Assembly: GCF_001905345.1 (NCBI RefSeq)
Contig: NZ_LFBV01000012.1
Coordinates: 175,522 to 239,521 of the forward strand
From: Streptomyces uncialis
GTDB taxonomy: Bacteria; Actinomycetota; Actinomycetes; Streptomycetales; Streptomycetaceae
DNA length: 64,000 nt
Direction of reading: 5' to 3'
Shown: positions 1 to 7,521 of the stretch, piece after piece
Numbering within the stretch: position 1 is the stretch's first letter
Layout of the letters: every line of letters starts with the position of its first letter
Notes under the pieces: generated by a model
What the model was told of the DNA's origin: nothing
The model's database searches: none
The model's input: the letters and a program-made list of their open reading frames with translations, nothing else
Program-made: the position numbers and the translations under genes

Positions 1-777
1 CGCCATCAGCTGGTGGCGCTCGCCGACGCCGGGTTCCGGGCCGTCGCGATGGATCTGCGCGGGGTGGGCGGCAGCGACCGCACCCCACGCGGCTACGACC
101 CCGCGAACCTCGCGCTCGACATCACCGGGGTCGTGCGGTCGCTGGGCGAGCCGGACGCGGCCCTGGTGGGCCACGACCTCGGCGGCTATCTGGCGTGGAC
201 GGCGGCGGTGATGCGGCCCAAGCTGGTGCGGCGGCTCGCCGTGTCCTCGATGCCGCATCCGCGCCGCTGGCGCTCCGCGATGCTGTCGGACCCGCGGCAG
301 ACCGCGGCCGGGGGCCATATCTGGGGATTCCAGCGGCCCTGGCTGCCGGAACGTCAGCTCGTCGCGGACGAGGGCGCCCTGGTGGGGCGTCTGATCCGGG
401 ACTGGGCGGGGCCCGGGATCGGCGAGTTCCCCTCCGACCCGGTGGTGGAAACGTATCAGCGGGCCATGTGCATCCCGTCGACGGCGCACTGCGCGGTCGA
501 GCCGTACCGGTGGATGGTGCGGTCGCTGGCGCGGCCCGACGGTATCCAGTTCAACCGGCGGATGAAGCGGCCGGTGCGGGTGCCCACCCTGCATCTGCAC
601 GGCTCCCTCGATCCGGTGATGCGGACGCGGAGCGCCGCGGGCTCCGGCGAGTACGTCGAAGCGCCCTACCGGTGGCGGCTGTTCGACGGGCTCGGGCACT
701 TCCCCCATGAGGAGGACCCCGTGGCGTTCTCCACCGAGCTGGTGAACTGGCTGAAGGACCCCGAGCCGGACCGCTGA
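1..777 (+). CDS. alpha/beta hydrolase (epoxide-hydrolase-like), 5' end outside window
   Basis: The reading frame is open from base 1 and ends at a TGA at 777, so only the N-terminus is missing. The protein shows the alpha/beta hydrolase fold: an early strand ending DLRGVGGSD, the nucleophile elbow GHDLGG (an Asp nucleophile, as in epoxide hydrolases and haloalkane dehalogenases), a late acid-bearing strand HLHGSLDP, and the catalytic His in GLGHFPHEE near the C-terminus. The Asp nucleophile makes an epoxide hydrolase more likely than an esterase. The substrate cannot be told from sequence. It converges on the MarP-type protease gene across a gene-free repeat tract. Confidence 0.85.
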   Translation, partial: RHQLVALADAGFRAVAMDLRGVGGSDRTPRGYDPANLALDITGVVRSLGEPDAALVGHDLGGYLAWTAAVMRPKLVRRLAVSSMPHPRRWRSAMLSDPRQTAAGGHIWGFQRPWLPERQLVADEGALVGRLIRDWAGPGIGEFPSDPVVETYQRAMCIPSTAHCAVEPYRWMVRSLARPDGIQFNRRMKRPVRVPTLHLHGSLDPVMRTRSAAGSGEYVEAPYRWRLFDGLGHFPHEEDPVAFSTELVNWLKDPEPDR

Positions 778-1693
778 CCCCGCCTCCGGGAGCAGCCGTG
801 TGACGTCTGGCCAATTGCCTCCCGCATAGGCCGATTGGGGGCGCTCGGCACGATTACCGACCTTGGACCCCGGGCACACGTCGGGGTATGGGCTGGACGC
901 ACGACCACAGTGACACTGCACGCGACCGCCGCTCGGCCCCCGGGCGGGGTGCGATGCGGCGGAGCGGGGCACAGGACGTGAGCGGGGGTGGCGCCACCGC
1001 GGAGGCGATCGGTATCCCCCGCATTCTGCGGCGCCGTGCGCGGTGGGTCTCGGCCCGCTTGCGCCACACCAGAAGCTGAGCCCCGTGCGGGGAGCCCGAC
1101 GGTTCTAGCGCGGTTCCCGTGCGGGCGGCTCGACGGTTCCCCCGTGGTTGCCCGCGCCCGTGGGTCTTCCCGGCTGAGCGCGGTTGTCCCTGCGCGGGTC
1201 CGACGGGGGTGCGCAGTTCCCCGCAGGTCGCCTTCGCTTGCGCTCCCGAGGTCTGTCCGGCTGGGCGCACCTGTTCCCTGCGCGGGTCGTTCGTGGGTGC
1301 GCAGTTCCTCGCGCCCCTGGGTTCGCCCGGCTGGGCGTACTTGTTCCTGTGCGGTCGCTCGTGGGTTTGCGCAGTTCCCCGCGCCCCTGAGGTCCCACCT
1401 GTGGGCGTGATTCTTCCCGTGCGGGTCCGACGGGGGTGCGCAGTTCCTCGCGCCCCTTTGGGGCGCCCCTGTCGGTTCTTCGGGGTGGGGTCCGCAGACG
1501 ACTGACGAGCCTCCGAGGCTGAGGCGCCCCCGAAGGGGCGCGGGGAACTGCGCGAAAGACGAGGGCGGACCCGCACCCGAAGAGCGACCGTGATGGGGCA
1601 GCGTCCAGGGGCGCGGGGAACTGCGCACCCCACGGGCGACCCGCACCGGGACAAGTACGCCCAGCGCGGGGAACCCCGAAACCGAGCTGGAAG
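778..1693. repeat. gene-free tract with Streptomyces-type intergenic repeats
   Basis: No convincing gene lies here. The tract holds at least six copies of a short element whose core reads GCGCAGTTCCyCGC. Plus-orientation copies are near 1210, 1300, 1366 and 1438; inverted copies (GCGGGGAACTGCGC) are near 1536 and 1608. The copies near 1262-1320, 1337-1389 and 1401-1459 sit in a degenerate tandem unit of roughly 70-78 bp that also carries a GGGCG(C/T)ACxTGTTCC-like segment. Inverted neighbours could form hairpins between two convergent genes. Elements of this kind are common in Streptomyces intergenic DNA. The long frames across the tract have no start context and are chance GC-rich ORFs. Confidence 0.6.
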
Positions 1694-2896
1694 CTACAAC
1701 GCGCAGCTGTCGCTGTCGACCTCCTGCTGGGACATCCGGCCGAGCCGGATGTCCTCCCGCACCTCGTCCGCCGTCAACGCGTACCCCGTATCGGGATCGT
1801 CCAGCGACTTCGCGAAGATCACCCCGTACACCCGCCCGTCGGGCGTCAGCAGGGGTCCGCCCGAGTTGCCCTGACGGACGGTCGCGTACAGCGAGTAGAC
1901 GTCGCGGCGGACGGTGCCCCGGTGGTAGATGTCGGGGCCGTTCGCGGTGATGCGCCCCCGTACGCGCGCGGGGCGCACGTCGTACCGGCCGTTCTCGGGG
2001 AACCCGGCGACGATCGCGCCGTCCCCGCTGACCGCGTCCTTGTCGGTGACGAACTGGAGCGGGGGCGCCTTGAGGTCGGGCACGTCCAGCACCGCGATGT
2101 CCCGCCGCCAGTCGTAGAGCACGACCTTCGCGTCGTAGAGCCTGCCCAGACCCCCTATCTGCACCGTGGGCTCGTCGACCCCTCCGACGACATGCGCGTT
2201 GGTCATCACCCGGCGGTCGGCGAACACGAAGCCCGTGCCTTCGAGGATCTTGTCGCAACTGCTCGCCGTGCCGAGGACCTTGACGATGGAGCGCTTGGCG
2301 TTGGTGGCGACGGCGCTGCTGGCGAGGGCCTCGTCGGGCGGGCTGACCTCGGTGATGGGCTCGTTGGAGAAACGGTTGAAGACCTGCGGGAAACCGTTCT
2401 GCGCGAGGATCGAGGAGAAGTCGTCGAACCAGGTGTCGGCCTGGTCGGGCAGCGTCTCGGAGATCCCGAGCAGCACCCGGGAGCCGCGGACCTCCTTGCC
2501 GACCGTGGGCAGCGTCGTACCGGCGAGGGCCGAGCCGATCAGCCAGGCGACCAGCAGCATCGCCAGGACGTTGACCAGGGCGCCCCCGGTGGCGTCCAGG
2601 ACGCGCGCGGGCGACCAGGTGATGTGGCGGCGCAGCCGGTTGCCCAGGTGGGTGGTGAACGCCTGGCCGACCGACGCGCAGACGATGACGATGACGACGG
2701 CGACGATGGACGCGGTGGTCCCGACCTCCGCGTCGTCCGTGAACGCGTCCCAGACCACCGGCAGCAGATAGACGGCGACGAGCCCGCCCCCGAGGAAACC
2801 GATGACCGACAGGATGCCGACGACGAATCCCTGGCGGTAGCCGACGATCGCGAACCACACGGCGGCCACCAGCAGCAGGATGTCCAGCACATTCAC
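1694..2896 (-). CDS. MarP-family membrane serine protease (CvpA-like domain plus trypsin-like domain)
   Basis: 400 aa. The N-terminal ~160 residues contain about four hydrophobic segments (first one from residue 5) and resemble the colicin V production/CvpA domain. The C-terminal half is a chymotrypsin-fold protease with the triad His in VMTNAHVVGG, Asp in DIAVLDV and Ser in GNSGGPLL. This order matches actinobacterial MarP (mycobacterial Rv3671c), a periplasm-facing protease linked to acid and oxidative stress resistance. The C-terminus carries Cys residues typical of a redox-controlled extracytoplasmic domain. The start is the ATG at 2896. A stress role here is inferred from the family only. 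Confidence 0.88.
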   Translation of the reverse strand: MNVLDILLLVAAVWFAIVGYRQGFVVGILSVIGFLGGGLVAVYLLPVVWDAFTDDAEVGTTASIVAVVIVIVCASVGQAFTTHLGNRLRRHITWSPARVLDATGGALVNVLAMLLVAWLIGSALAGTTLPTVGKEVRGSRVLLGISETLPDQADTWFDDFSSILAQNGFPQVFNRFSNEPITEVSPPDEALASSAVATNAKRSIVKVLGTASSCDKILEGTGFVFADRRVMTNAHVVGGVDEPTVQIGGLGRLYDAKVVLYDWRRDIAVLDVPDLKAPPLQFVTDKDAVSGDGAIVAGFPENGRYDVRPARVRGRITANGPDIYHRGTVRRDVYSLYATVRQGNSGGPLLTPDGRVYGVIFAKSLDDPDTGYALTADEVREDIRLGRMSQQEVDSDSCAL

Positions 2897-3045
2897 CGTT
2901 TCACGCCTCGCATTGCCTCGCCGTCCGCCATTTCCGTGCCGTGGCCGGGCCCGCCGGGGCCCCTGTCGCGCACCGCACGGTCGCCCACCTTGTCACGCAC
3001 GGGTCCGCGCGCGGGCGCCCCGGGTCCGCGCGGGCGCACCCAGGA

Positions 3046-3924
3046 TCACGCGCGCCAGTCGAGCGGGACCTGTCTGGAGCGGTCCCACGGGCGCTCCCAG
3101 CCCGCGTAGTGGAGCAGCCGGTCGATGACACCGGCGGTGAAGCCCCAGACGAGAGCGGACTCCACGAGGAAGGCCGGACCGCTGTGACCCGCGGGGTGGA
3201 CGGCGGTGGCCCGCTTCTCGGGGTCCGTGAGGTCGGCCACGGGGACGGTGAACACCCGGGCCGTCTCGGCGGGGTCCATGACCCCGACGGGGCTGGGCTC
3301 TCGCCACCAGCCGAGGACAGGGGCGACGACGAAGCCGCTCACGGGGATGTACAGCTTGGGGAGCACGCCGAAGATCTGTACCCCGTGCGGATCGAGACCG
3401 GTCTCCTCCCATGCCTCGCGCAGCGCGGCCCGCACCGGGCCCTCGCCGTGCGGATCGCCGTCGGCGGGGTCGAGGGCGCCGCCGGGGAACGAGGGCTGGC
3501 CCGCGTGCGACCGCAGGGAGCCCGCGCGCTCCATCAGCAGCAGCTCGGGGCCCCGGCGCCCCTCACCGAACAGGACCAGCACCGCGGACTGACGGCCCGC
3601 GCCGTCCTCTGGCGGCAGGAATCTGCTGAGCTGGGTGGGCTCGACGGTCTCGGCAGCCCGGGCGACGGGGGCGAGCCAGGGCGGGAGACCGCCGCTGTGG
3701 ACCTCCACAGCGCCCTGGAAGGGCCCGTAGGCCATCTCCACGGCTCCCGGGGCGGGCGCGGAACGGCCCACCGGGCGCGCCCTGTGACCCGGCCCCGGAC
3801 GACCTGGCCCCGGCCCTTGCCCCGGGCCCGGGCCCGCACGGCCGTTCCGGGACGTGTCACGGTCGGCGCCGCCGCGCGCGAGATCCCGCTCGCCGCCGAA
3901 GTCGCCGTTGCCTGTGTGCGTCAT
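3046..3924 (-). CDS. NUDIX hydrolase, CoA-pyrophosphatase-like
   Basis: 292 aa from the ATG at 3924, preceded by GGGGGTG. An upstream ATG at 4056 would overlap the nth 3' end and adds only Gly/Pro-rich sequence. The first ~75 residues look disordered (Gly/Arg/Pro-rich). The NUDIX domain begins near GRQSAVLVLF and contains a NUDIX box ending LREAWEETGL, with the REx2EE metal-binding residues. The upstream SHAGQPSFPGGALD resembles the CoA-diphosphatase signature. It probably hydrolyses a nucleoside diphosphate-linked substrate such as CoA. It lies just downstream of nth on the same strand and may be cotranscribed with it. Confidence 0.82.
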   Translation of the reverse strand: MTHTGNGDFGGERDLARGGADRDTSRNGRAGPGPGQGPGPGRPGPGHRARPVGRSAPAPGAVEMAYGPFQGAVEVHSGGLPPWLAPVARAAETVEPTQLSRFLPPEDGAGRQSAVLVLFGEGRRGPELLLMERAGSLRSHAGQPSFPGGALDPADGDPHGEGPVRAALREAWEETGLDPHGVQIFGVLPKLYIPVSGFVVAPVLGWWREPSPVGVMDPAETARVFTVPVADLTDPEKRATAVHPAGHSGPAFLVESALVWGFTAGVIDRLLHYAGWERPWDRSRQVPLDWRA

Positions 3925-4024
3925 GGGCACCCCCGTCCATACGACCTCAACGCCCACGCCCCCGCGGATGGTTCCGCCCTCACCGGACCCGTACGCACCG
4001 CCCGGCGCACGGGTGCCGGTGCCG

Positions 4025-4885
4025 TCATCCGGCCGTCCCGGAGGCGGTGGCCGCACCGAGCGGGGGCGCGGGCAGACCGCCCGCCTCCAGATACTCCTTC
4101 GGCGGGTTCAGCCGCTGGCCCGGGTAGCCGCCCTTCTCGTACTTCAGCAGCTTGCGGGCCTTGTCCGGGTCGGTCTCGCCCTCCCCGTACGCAGGGCACA
4201 GCGGGGCGATCGGGCAGGCGCCGCAGGCGGGTTTGCGGGCGTGGCAGATCCGGCGGCCGTGGAAGATCACCCGGTGCGACAGCATCGTCCAGTCGCTCTG
4301 CGGGAAGAGCTCGCCGACCGCCGTCTCGACCTTGTCCGGGTCGGTCTCCGCGGTCCACTTCCAGCGCCGCACCAGCCGCCCGAAGTGCGTGTCGACGGTG
4401 ATGCCAGGCCGCCCGAAGGGGGTCGACACATTAGCACCATGGTTCGGATCACCCGCCCGGCTTGCCTCACAGGCGCACGCGTTCCCCGTGACCACGAAGG
4501 CGGTTTTCCGGCCCACACCAGGGAGTTTCACCAGCTCAGCAAGGGTTTCAGGGACCATGCCGTCATGGTCTCCCACCACGGCAGCAGCAAGCCGGGTGAC
4601 GCTTCGAGCCTTGGCACGGAAGAACCCTGTGGACCTGATCAGGTTCTCAACGTCTGCCGGGTCGGCCCCTGCCAAATCGGCCGGGCGCGGGTACTTGGCG
4701 AACAGGGCCGGGGTCACCCGGTTCACGCGTAGGTCAGTCGTCTGTGCGCTGAGCACCGTGGCGAGCAACAGTTGCCACGCGTTCACGTGGTCAAGTTCGC
4801 AATGCGCATACGGGTAGGTCTCGGCAAGCGCACGGTTGATACGCCTTGCTCGCCGGACACGTGCTAGCCGGTTTTCTTCCGCCAT
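4025..4885 (-). CDS. nth: endonuclease III, phage/host chimera
   Basis: 286 aa. Residues 1 to about 155 are encoded by prophage DNA and the rest by the host, joined in frame at the attachment core (4412-4419). Both catalytic elements are present: helix-hairpin-helix LPGVGRKTA with Lys127, and Asp165 in TVDTHFGRL. The C-terminal 4Fe-4S cluster motif C-x6-C-x2-C-x5-C (CHARKPACGACPIAPLC) is intact. Compared with the reconstructed host sequence (GNAFGRPGITV), the chimera has about 20 extra residues (137-156) between the HhH motif and the catalytic Asp. It also lacks the host's long Ala/Lys/Pro-rich N-terminal extension. The ATG at 4885 follows a phage promoter-like motif, so expression is probably phage-driven. 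Nth removes oxidised pyrimidines in base excision repair. Whether the chimera is active is inferred. Confidence 0.85.
   Translation of the reverse strand: MAEENRLARVRRARRINRALAETYPYAHCELDHVNAWQLLLATVLSAQTTDLRVNRVTPALFAKYPRPADLAGADPADVENLIRSTGFFRAKARSVTRLAAAVVGDHDGMVPETLAELVKLPGVGRKTAFVVTGNACACEASRAGDPNHGANVSTPFGRPGITVDTHFGRLVRRWKWTAETDPDKVETAVGELFPQSDWTMLSHRVIFHGRRICHARKPACGACPIAPLCPAYGEGETDPDKARKLLKYEKGGYPGQRLNPPKEYLEAGGLPAPPLGAATASGTAG
4412..4419. other. left attachment-site core (nth 3' junction)
   Basis: CCCGAAGG is the longest exact match shared by the two junctions. In nth coding orientation it reads CCTTCGGG. Host DNA lies to the left and phage DNA to the right. The true crossover for a serine integrase would be a 2-bp step inside this core; its position cannot be fixed from sequence. 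Confidence 0.8.
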
Positions 4886-4911
4886 GCCGTCAGAGTACGG
4901 GCCCGCGAAGG

Positions 4912-4935
4912 CCCTGTACGGCTGTCTGCGGGCAC
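4912..4935 (-). promoter_or_regulatory. conserved phage promoter-like motif upstream of chimeric nth
   Basis: On the minus strand it reads GTGCCCGCAGACAGCCGTAC followed by AGGG. It is nearly identical to motifs at 18890-18913 and 19422-19445. It lies just downstream of a hairpin terminator and 27 bp before the nth ATG, so it probably drives the phage-supplied nth 5' half. The promoter role is inferred from position. Confidence 0.55.
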
Positions 4936-4941
4936 AGGAAC

Positions 4942-4970
4942 GCCCCGCCCGGTTGGTAGCCGAACGGGGC
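4942..4970 (-). terminator. hairpin terminator
   Basis: An 11-bp stem (GCCCCGTTCGG with CCGGGCGGGGC on the minus strand, two G-U pairs) and a 7-nt loop. It ends the 4987-5493 gene and insulates the nth promoter motif immediately downstream. Confidence 0.7.
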
Positions 4971-4986
4971 TTTGCGTGTCTGTGGA

Positions 4987-5493
4987 TCAGGCAGGCAGGC
5001 GCTTGCCGTGGATCACGTGGGGGCCGATGTCCAGCCCGTGTGTGGCCAGCAACAGGGCCGTACGGCGTTCACGGGTGAGCTGTGCGCGTTCCTGGCTCAA
5101 TCGCTCTTGGCGCTGTACGTGAGCGGTCACGTACGGCCGGATGAGCCGTACATCCTCCCCCCGAAGGGGCTCAGGGGCGCTGTACGGGCTTTGGGGAGTC
5201 TTGAGGGCCGGGGGGCCGATCGGGACCTGAATGCGGCTCACAGGGGCGCTCAGGGGTTCCGCGATGGTCCGGTGTCGGCCCTTCGCGGGCAGGCACAGGG
5301 GAAGCAGGATGCGAAGGCACGCCACGAAGGCGCGCACGATAAGGTTGCGCACGTCAACAGGTCCAATCTGTTGGCCACGCCCCGGGAGTGTTACCAGCAC
5401 TCGCCGGGGCACCTTGTTTTGTTGTGTAACGGAACCTAGCACGGGGCCGGTTGGTGTGTGAATGCTCCGTCCGCGAAGCATCGACAACCGCAC
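4987..5493 (-). CDS. hypothetical protein, Arg-rich helical C-terminus
   Basis: Up to 168 aa from the GTG at 5493. The true start may lie further in, because the first codons overlap an inverted repeat (5464-5502) and the N-terminal half looks less protein-like. The C-terminal ~55 residues (VRPYVTAHVQRQERLSQ..., ending IGPHVIHGKRLPA) resemble small Streptomyces and actinophage proteins with a charged helix followed by a GIDIGPxxIHG-like tail. No function is recognised. It is the first phage gene inside the nth segment and is followed by a strong terminator. Confidence 0.6.
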   Translation of the reverse strand: MRLSMLRGRSIHTPTGPVLGSVTQQNKVPRRVLVTLPGRGQQIGPVDVRNLIVRAFVACLRILLPLCLPAKGRHRTIAEPLSAPVSRIQVPIGPPALKTPQSPYSAPEPLRGEDVRLIRPYVTAHVQRQERLSQERAQLTRERRTALLLATHGLDIGPHVIHGKRLPA

Positions 5494-5502
5494 GGACGGA
5501 GC
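5464..5502. repeat. inverted repeat, 10-bp arms
   Basis: Arms GCTCCGTCCG and CGGACGGAGC with a 19-nt spacer, between two small minus-strand genes. It could be a terminator without a T-run or an operator for the downstream gene. Confidence 0.5.
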
Positions 5503-5567
5503 GCTTCGACGTGGCCACGTCTCATCCCCTTCACTGATCGCCCAGCGTCAGAGAAGGGGGCCGTACA

Positions 5568-5619
5568 CCATCGGAAATCCCCGAATTTCCGATGGCCCTG
5601 AGCCGGTGAATTCCGGCTC
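5568..5619 (-). terminator. two adjacent hairpins after the 5631-5858 gene
   Basis: The first hairpin has 11-bp arms CCATCGGAAAT / ATTTCCGATGG. The second has 7-bp arms GAGCCGG / CCGGCTC. They follow the stop codon of the small minus-strand gene at 5631 and probably end its transcript. Confidence 0.55.
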
Positions 5620-5630
5620 CGGTCTTTGGG

Positions 5631-5858
5631 CTACGCCCCAGCGTCGCGGGCTATTGCGTCCCAGCTTTCCGCCATGGCGTCCATTTCTGCGTCAGTGGCT
5701 ACCAGGCCCGGATAACCGCCCATGGCGTAGGACTCCACGAAGTAACGCACCTGCGCGCGGGTCACGGTCACACGCACTTCGGGATTGTTCGCGTTCCAGA
5801 GTTCGACCGTGCGCGCTCCGTCGTCTCCCGGTTCCCCGGGGGCCCCTACCAGAATCAC
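5631..5858 (-). CDS. small hypothetical phage protein (75 aa)
   Basis: The GTG start at 5858 follows a strong GAGGAGG. The acidic 75-aa product is a compact alpha/beta-like sequence (VRVTVTRAQVRYFVESYA, then MDAMAESWDAIAR). No signal peptide, membrane segment or known motif is visible. It is 12 bp downstream of the 61-aa gene at 5871 and likely cotranscribed with it. Function unknown. Confidence 0.7.
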   Translation of the reverse strand: MILVGAPGEPGDDGARTVELWNANNPEVRVTVTRAQVRYFVESYAMGGYPGLVATDAEMDAMAESWDAIARDAGA

Positions 5859-5870
5859 CGTGCTACCTCC

Positions 5871-6056
5871 TCAGATCTCTGACAGTTCAGCGTTCCGCAT
5901 GAGCGTCTTGCCGTCCGGGTACTTCTTTTCCACGCGCCGCTTCGCTATCTCCTTGGCCTCTTCGGGAGTTTCTGCGGTGACCATTTCATAAACTCCCTTG
6001 TCCGGCTGGTTGAGACTGGTCACGATTCCGAGCACTCGGAATGTCGTCCTCGCCAT
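5871..6056 (-). CDS. small hypothetical phage protein (61 aa)
   Basis: The ATG at 6056 follows GAGGGAGAC. The protein has a beta-rich start (TTFRVLGIVTSL) and a charged helix (TPEEAKEIAKRRVEKKYPDG), a layout seen in many small phage proteins of unknown role. It is the upstream partner of the 75-aa gene. The 234 bp between it and the next upstream small gene hold no clear ORF. Confidence 0.7.
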   Translation of the reverse strand: MARTTFRVLGIVTSLNQPDKGVYEMVTAETPEEAKEIAKRRVEKKYPDGKTLMRNAELSEI

Positions 6057-6290
6057 GTCTCCCTCTTTCGTCGTGGGTGGTGGCCCCGACCACCAGCACG
6101 GGGGCGGACGGTGATCGGGGCCGGGGGTGCAGAGCGCGGCACCCCCTCACCTCCCGGTATCTGACCGGGAGGGGTGTGGGTGGTCCGTCCGACTGACGCT
6201 GTCCATGAACCAGCCGGACGGACCGGTTTGCCGCCCCACATGATGAACCCGCTATCTCTGAGTGGCCGGGTATTCAGGGGGCGGACACTT

Positions 6291-6407
6291 TCAGCCCGTA
6301 CGGGCCAGCAACACGAGCAGGAAGCCAATGCCGACGTACGAGAAGAAGAAGAACGCGGCTACGGCACGGGCGCGTAACCATAAGCTGAAGCGGGTGCGCC
6401 GTTTCAC
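6291..6407 (-). CDS. 38-aa single-pass membrane peptide
   Basis: The GTG at 6407 overlaps the TGA of the upstream gene (GTGA). The peptide has a basic start (VKRRTRFSLWLRAR) and one hydrophobic segment (AVAAFFFFSYVGIGFLLVLL), so an inner-membrane protein is predicted. It is the last member of a six-gene chain of overlapping micro-ORFs running from 7452 to 6291. Confidence 0.6.
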   Translation of the reverse strand: MKRRTRFSLWLRARAVAAFFFFSYVGIGFLLVLLARTG

Positions 6408-6679
6408 GTCGTTCCGTCTGCGACGGTTTCGGGGTCCACGCCGGTAGGCGGGTGCCATCGAAGAGCGTCATGGACAGTCCGCGAATAGAACGTGTGGCCC
6501 GTGGTCATGAGGTGAAACGACATCCACGCTTCCGCGTATTCGTGATCGGGCTCCTTCTCCCTTTCCCGTTCGGGCAACGCCTCATTGCAGTCATCAGTGA
6601 TGCACACAACGGCTACTTCGTAGCCTTCGGATGCGACCACTTCCGGATTCCAGTCCTTGTACTGCTCACGTTTGCTCAT
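6404..6679 (-). CDS. small acidic hypothetical phage protein (91 aa)
   Basis: The ATG at 6679 overlaps the upstream stop (ATGA). The product is acidic (EREREKEPDHEYAEAW) with several aromatic residues and two Cys in VVCITDDCNE. No known motif. Tight overlap on both sides implies translational coupling within the micro-ORF chain. Confidence 0.7.
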   Translation of the reverse strand: MSKREQYKDWNPEVVASEGYEVAVVCITDDCNEALPEREREKEPDHEYAEAWMSFHLMTTGHTFYSRTVHDALRWHPPTGVDPETVADGTT

Positions 6680-6831
6680 GGCGTTACCTCTTCGCTCTTC
6701 ACAGACTGGCCGTCATGCTGGGGGTGGCGACGGAGAAGAACGCGGCAGTCAATCGCTTTGGCCATGTCTCCGCTTTCTTCAGCCGTCTGCAATTCGCCGG
6801 TCAGCCGGTCACATTCTTCGCAGGTATTCAC
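6676..6831 (-). CDS. 51-aa CxxC protein
   Basis: The GTG at 6831 follows GGGAGGG and overlaps the upstream TGA (GTGA). The protein begins VNTCEECDRLTGELQTAEE, so a CxxC pair precedes a short charged helix. A later Cys (IDCR) could complete a metal site. Similar short CxxC proteins occur in Streptomyces plasmids and phages, with no known function. Confidence 0.65.
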   Translation of the reverse strand: MNTCEECDRLTGELQTAEESGDMAKAIDCRVLLRRHPQHDGQSVKSEEVTP

Positions 6832-7052
6832 AACCACCCTCCCGAGCGCCGGTTTGCCGTCTGCACTTCGGATCGAATTCGCTCCATGACGGGACTGTGC
6901 GACCGGTCGTCGGCCGGGGGCGAGTCGTCCGTGTCTTCGTCCGGGGAGCACGTTGACCGGTCGGGGCACGGGGCCTTGCCGCACCGGCAGGGGGGCCACG
7001 CGAAGACCGACGTGGACGACGGCTGTTCGGGGGTGCACCACTGGCCGGACAT
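6828..7052 (-). CDS. 74-aa Cys-rich hypothetical protein
   Basis: The ATG at 7052 sits after GGCGGGG and overlaps the upstream stop as TGATG. The N-terminal half has spaced Cys (WCTP, PCRCGKAPCPDRSTC) suggestive of a small zinc-binding knuckle. The C-terminal half is acidic then basic. The stop overlaps the next start (GTGA). Function unknown. Confidence 0.65.
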   Translation of the reverse strand: MSGQWCTPEQPSSTSVFAWPPCRCGKAPCPDRSTCSPDEDTDDSPPADDRSHSPVMERIRSEVQTANRRSGGWL

Positions 7053-7243
7053 CACAGCCCCGCCCGGGTGTCCGTGGAACGTCGGTGGGGGTGTTGGGTG
7101 ATGATCCGGTTGAAGCCCGCACGGGTGCCGTGGGTGGTGTTCTTCCGGCCCCGGTCTGCCGCGAAGCAGATGCGGCACTCAGGGACGGGTACGGGCTCAA
7201 GTCCGGGCGCTGACGGCCGTTCGACGCTGCCCCCGCCCGTCAC
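7052..7243 (-). CDS. 63-aa hypothetical protein with CxxC
   Basis: The GTG at 7243 overlaps the upstream TGA (GTGA), and its own TGA overlaps the next ATG (TGATG). A single CxxC-type pair (PECRICFAADRG) is followed by a basic tail. It looks like a truncated zinc ribbon. The coding call relies mainly on the perfect overlap chain. Confidence 0.55.
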   Translation of the reverse strand: MTGGGSVERPSAPGLEPVPVPECRICFAADRGRKNTTHGTRAGFNRIITQHPHRRSTDTRAGL

Positions 7244-7452
7244 CGGTCGCCCCTCCTGCCGGTCGTGAGCGCCACCAGGGGGCCACGGTGCTCCGCAAGG
7301 CGCTTGAGCGCCGGTCGGTGGCTGTCAAGGCGTGCGGCTACCCGTGCGCGTCGCTCAACTGGCGTCAGCGCGGGGCTTCGTGTCGGCAACGGTTCGGTGC
7401 TGGGCAGTAAGGCGCGGCGCTTCAAGTCGCTGGCGCGGGAACCACTGGTCAT
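7240..7452 (-). CDS. 70-aa basic hypothetical protein, head of micro-ORF operon
   Basis: The ATG at 7452 has a strong AAGGAGG. The product is Arg-rich and helical (VERRARVAARLDSHRPALKRLAEHRG). It is divergent from the XRE regulator gene across a 143-bp region with two inverted repeats, so both directions are probably controlled there. Its stop overlaps the next start (GTGA), starting the six-gene coupled chain. Confidence 0.65.
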   Translation of the reverse strand: MTSGSRASDLKRRALLPSTEPLPTRSPALTPVERRARVAARLDSHRPALKRLAEHRGPLVALTTGRRGDR

Positions 7453-7521
7453 GGCTGCCTCCTTGCTCCCCCCGGTTTCAGCGGGTGACCAGATGAGCAC
7501 AACTAGAGCTAGGCGAAGCCC

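Noticed and set aside
666..2858. 730-aa minus-strand ORF overlapping MarP and hydrolase genes
   Set aside because: It runs through two real genes in a wrong frame and the repeat tract, and is Arg/Gly/Pro-rich throughout.
6020..6328. 102-aa minus-strand ORF
   Set aside because: It overlaps two better-supported small genes and is Pro/Arg-rich without a ribosome-binding site.
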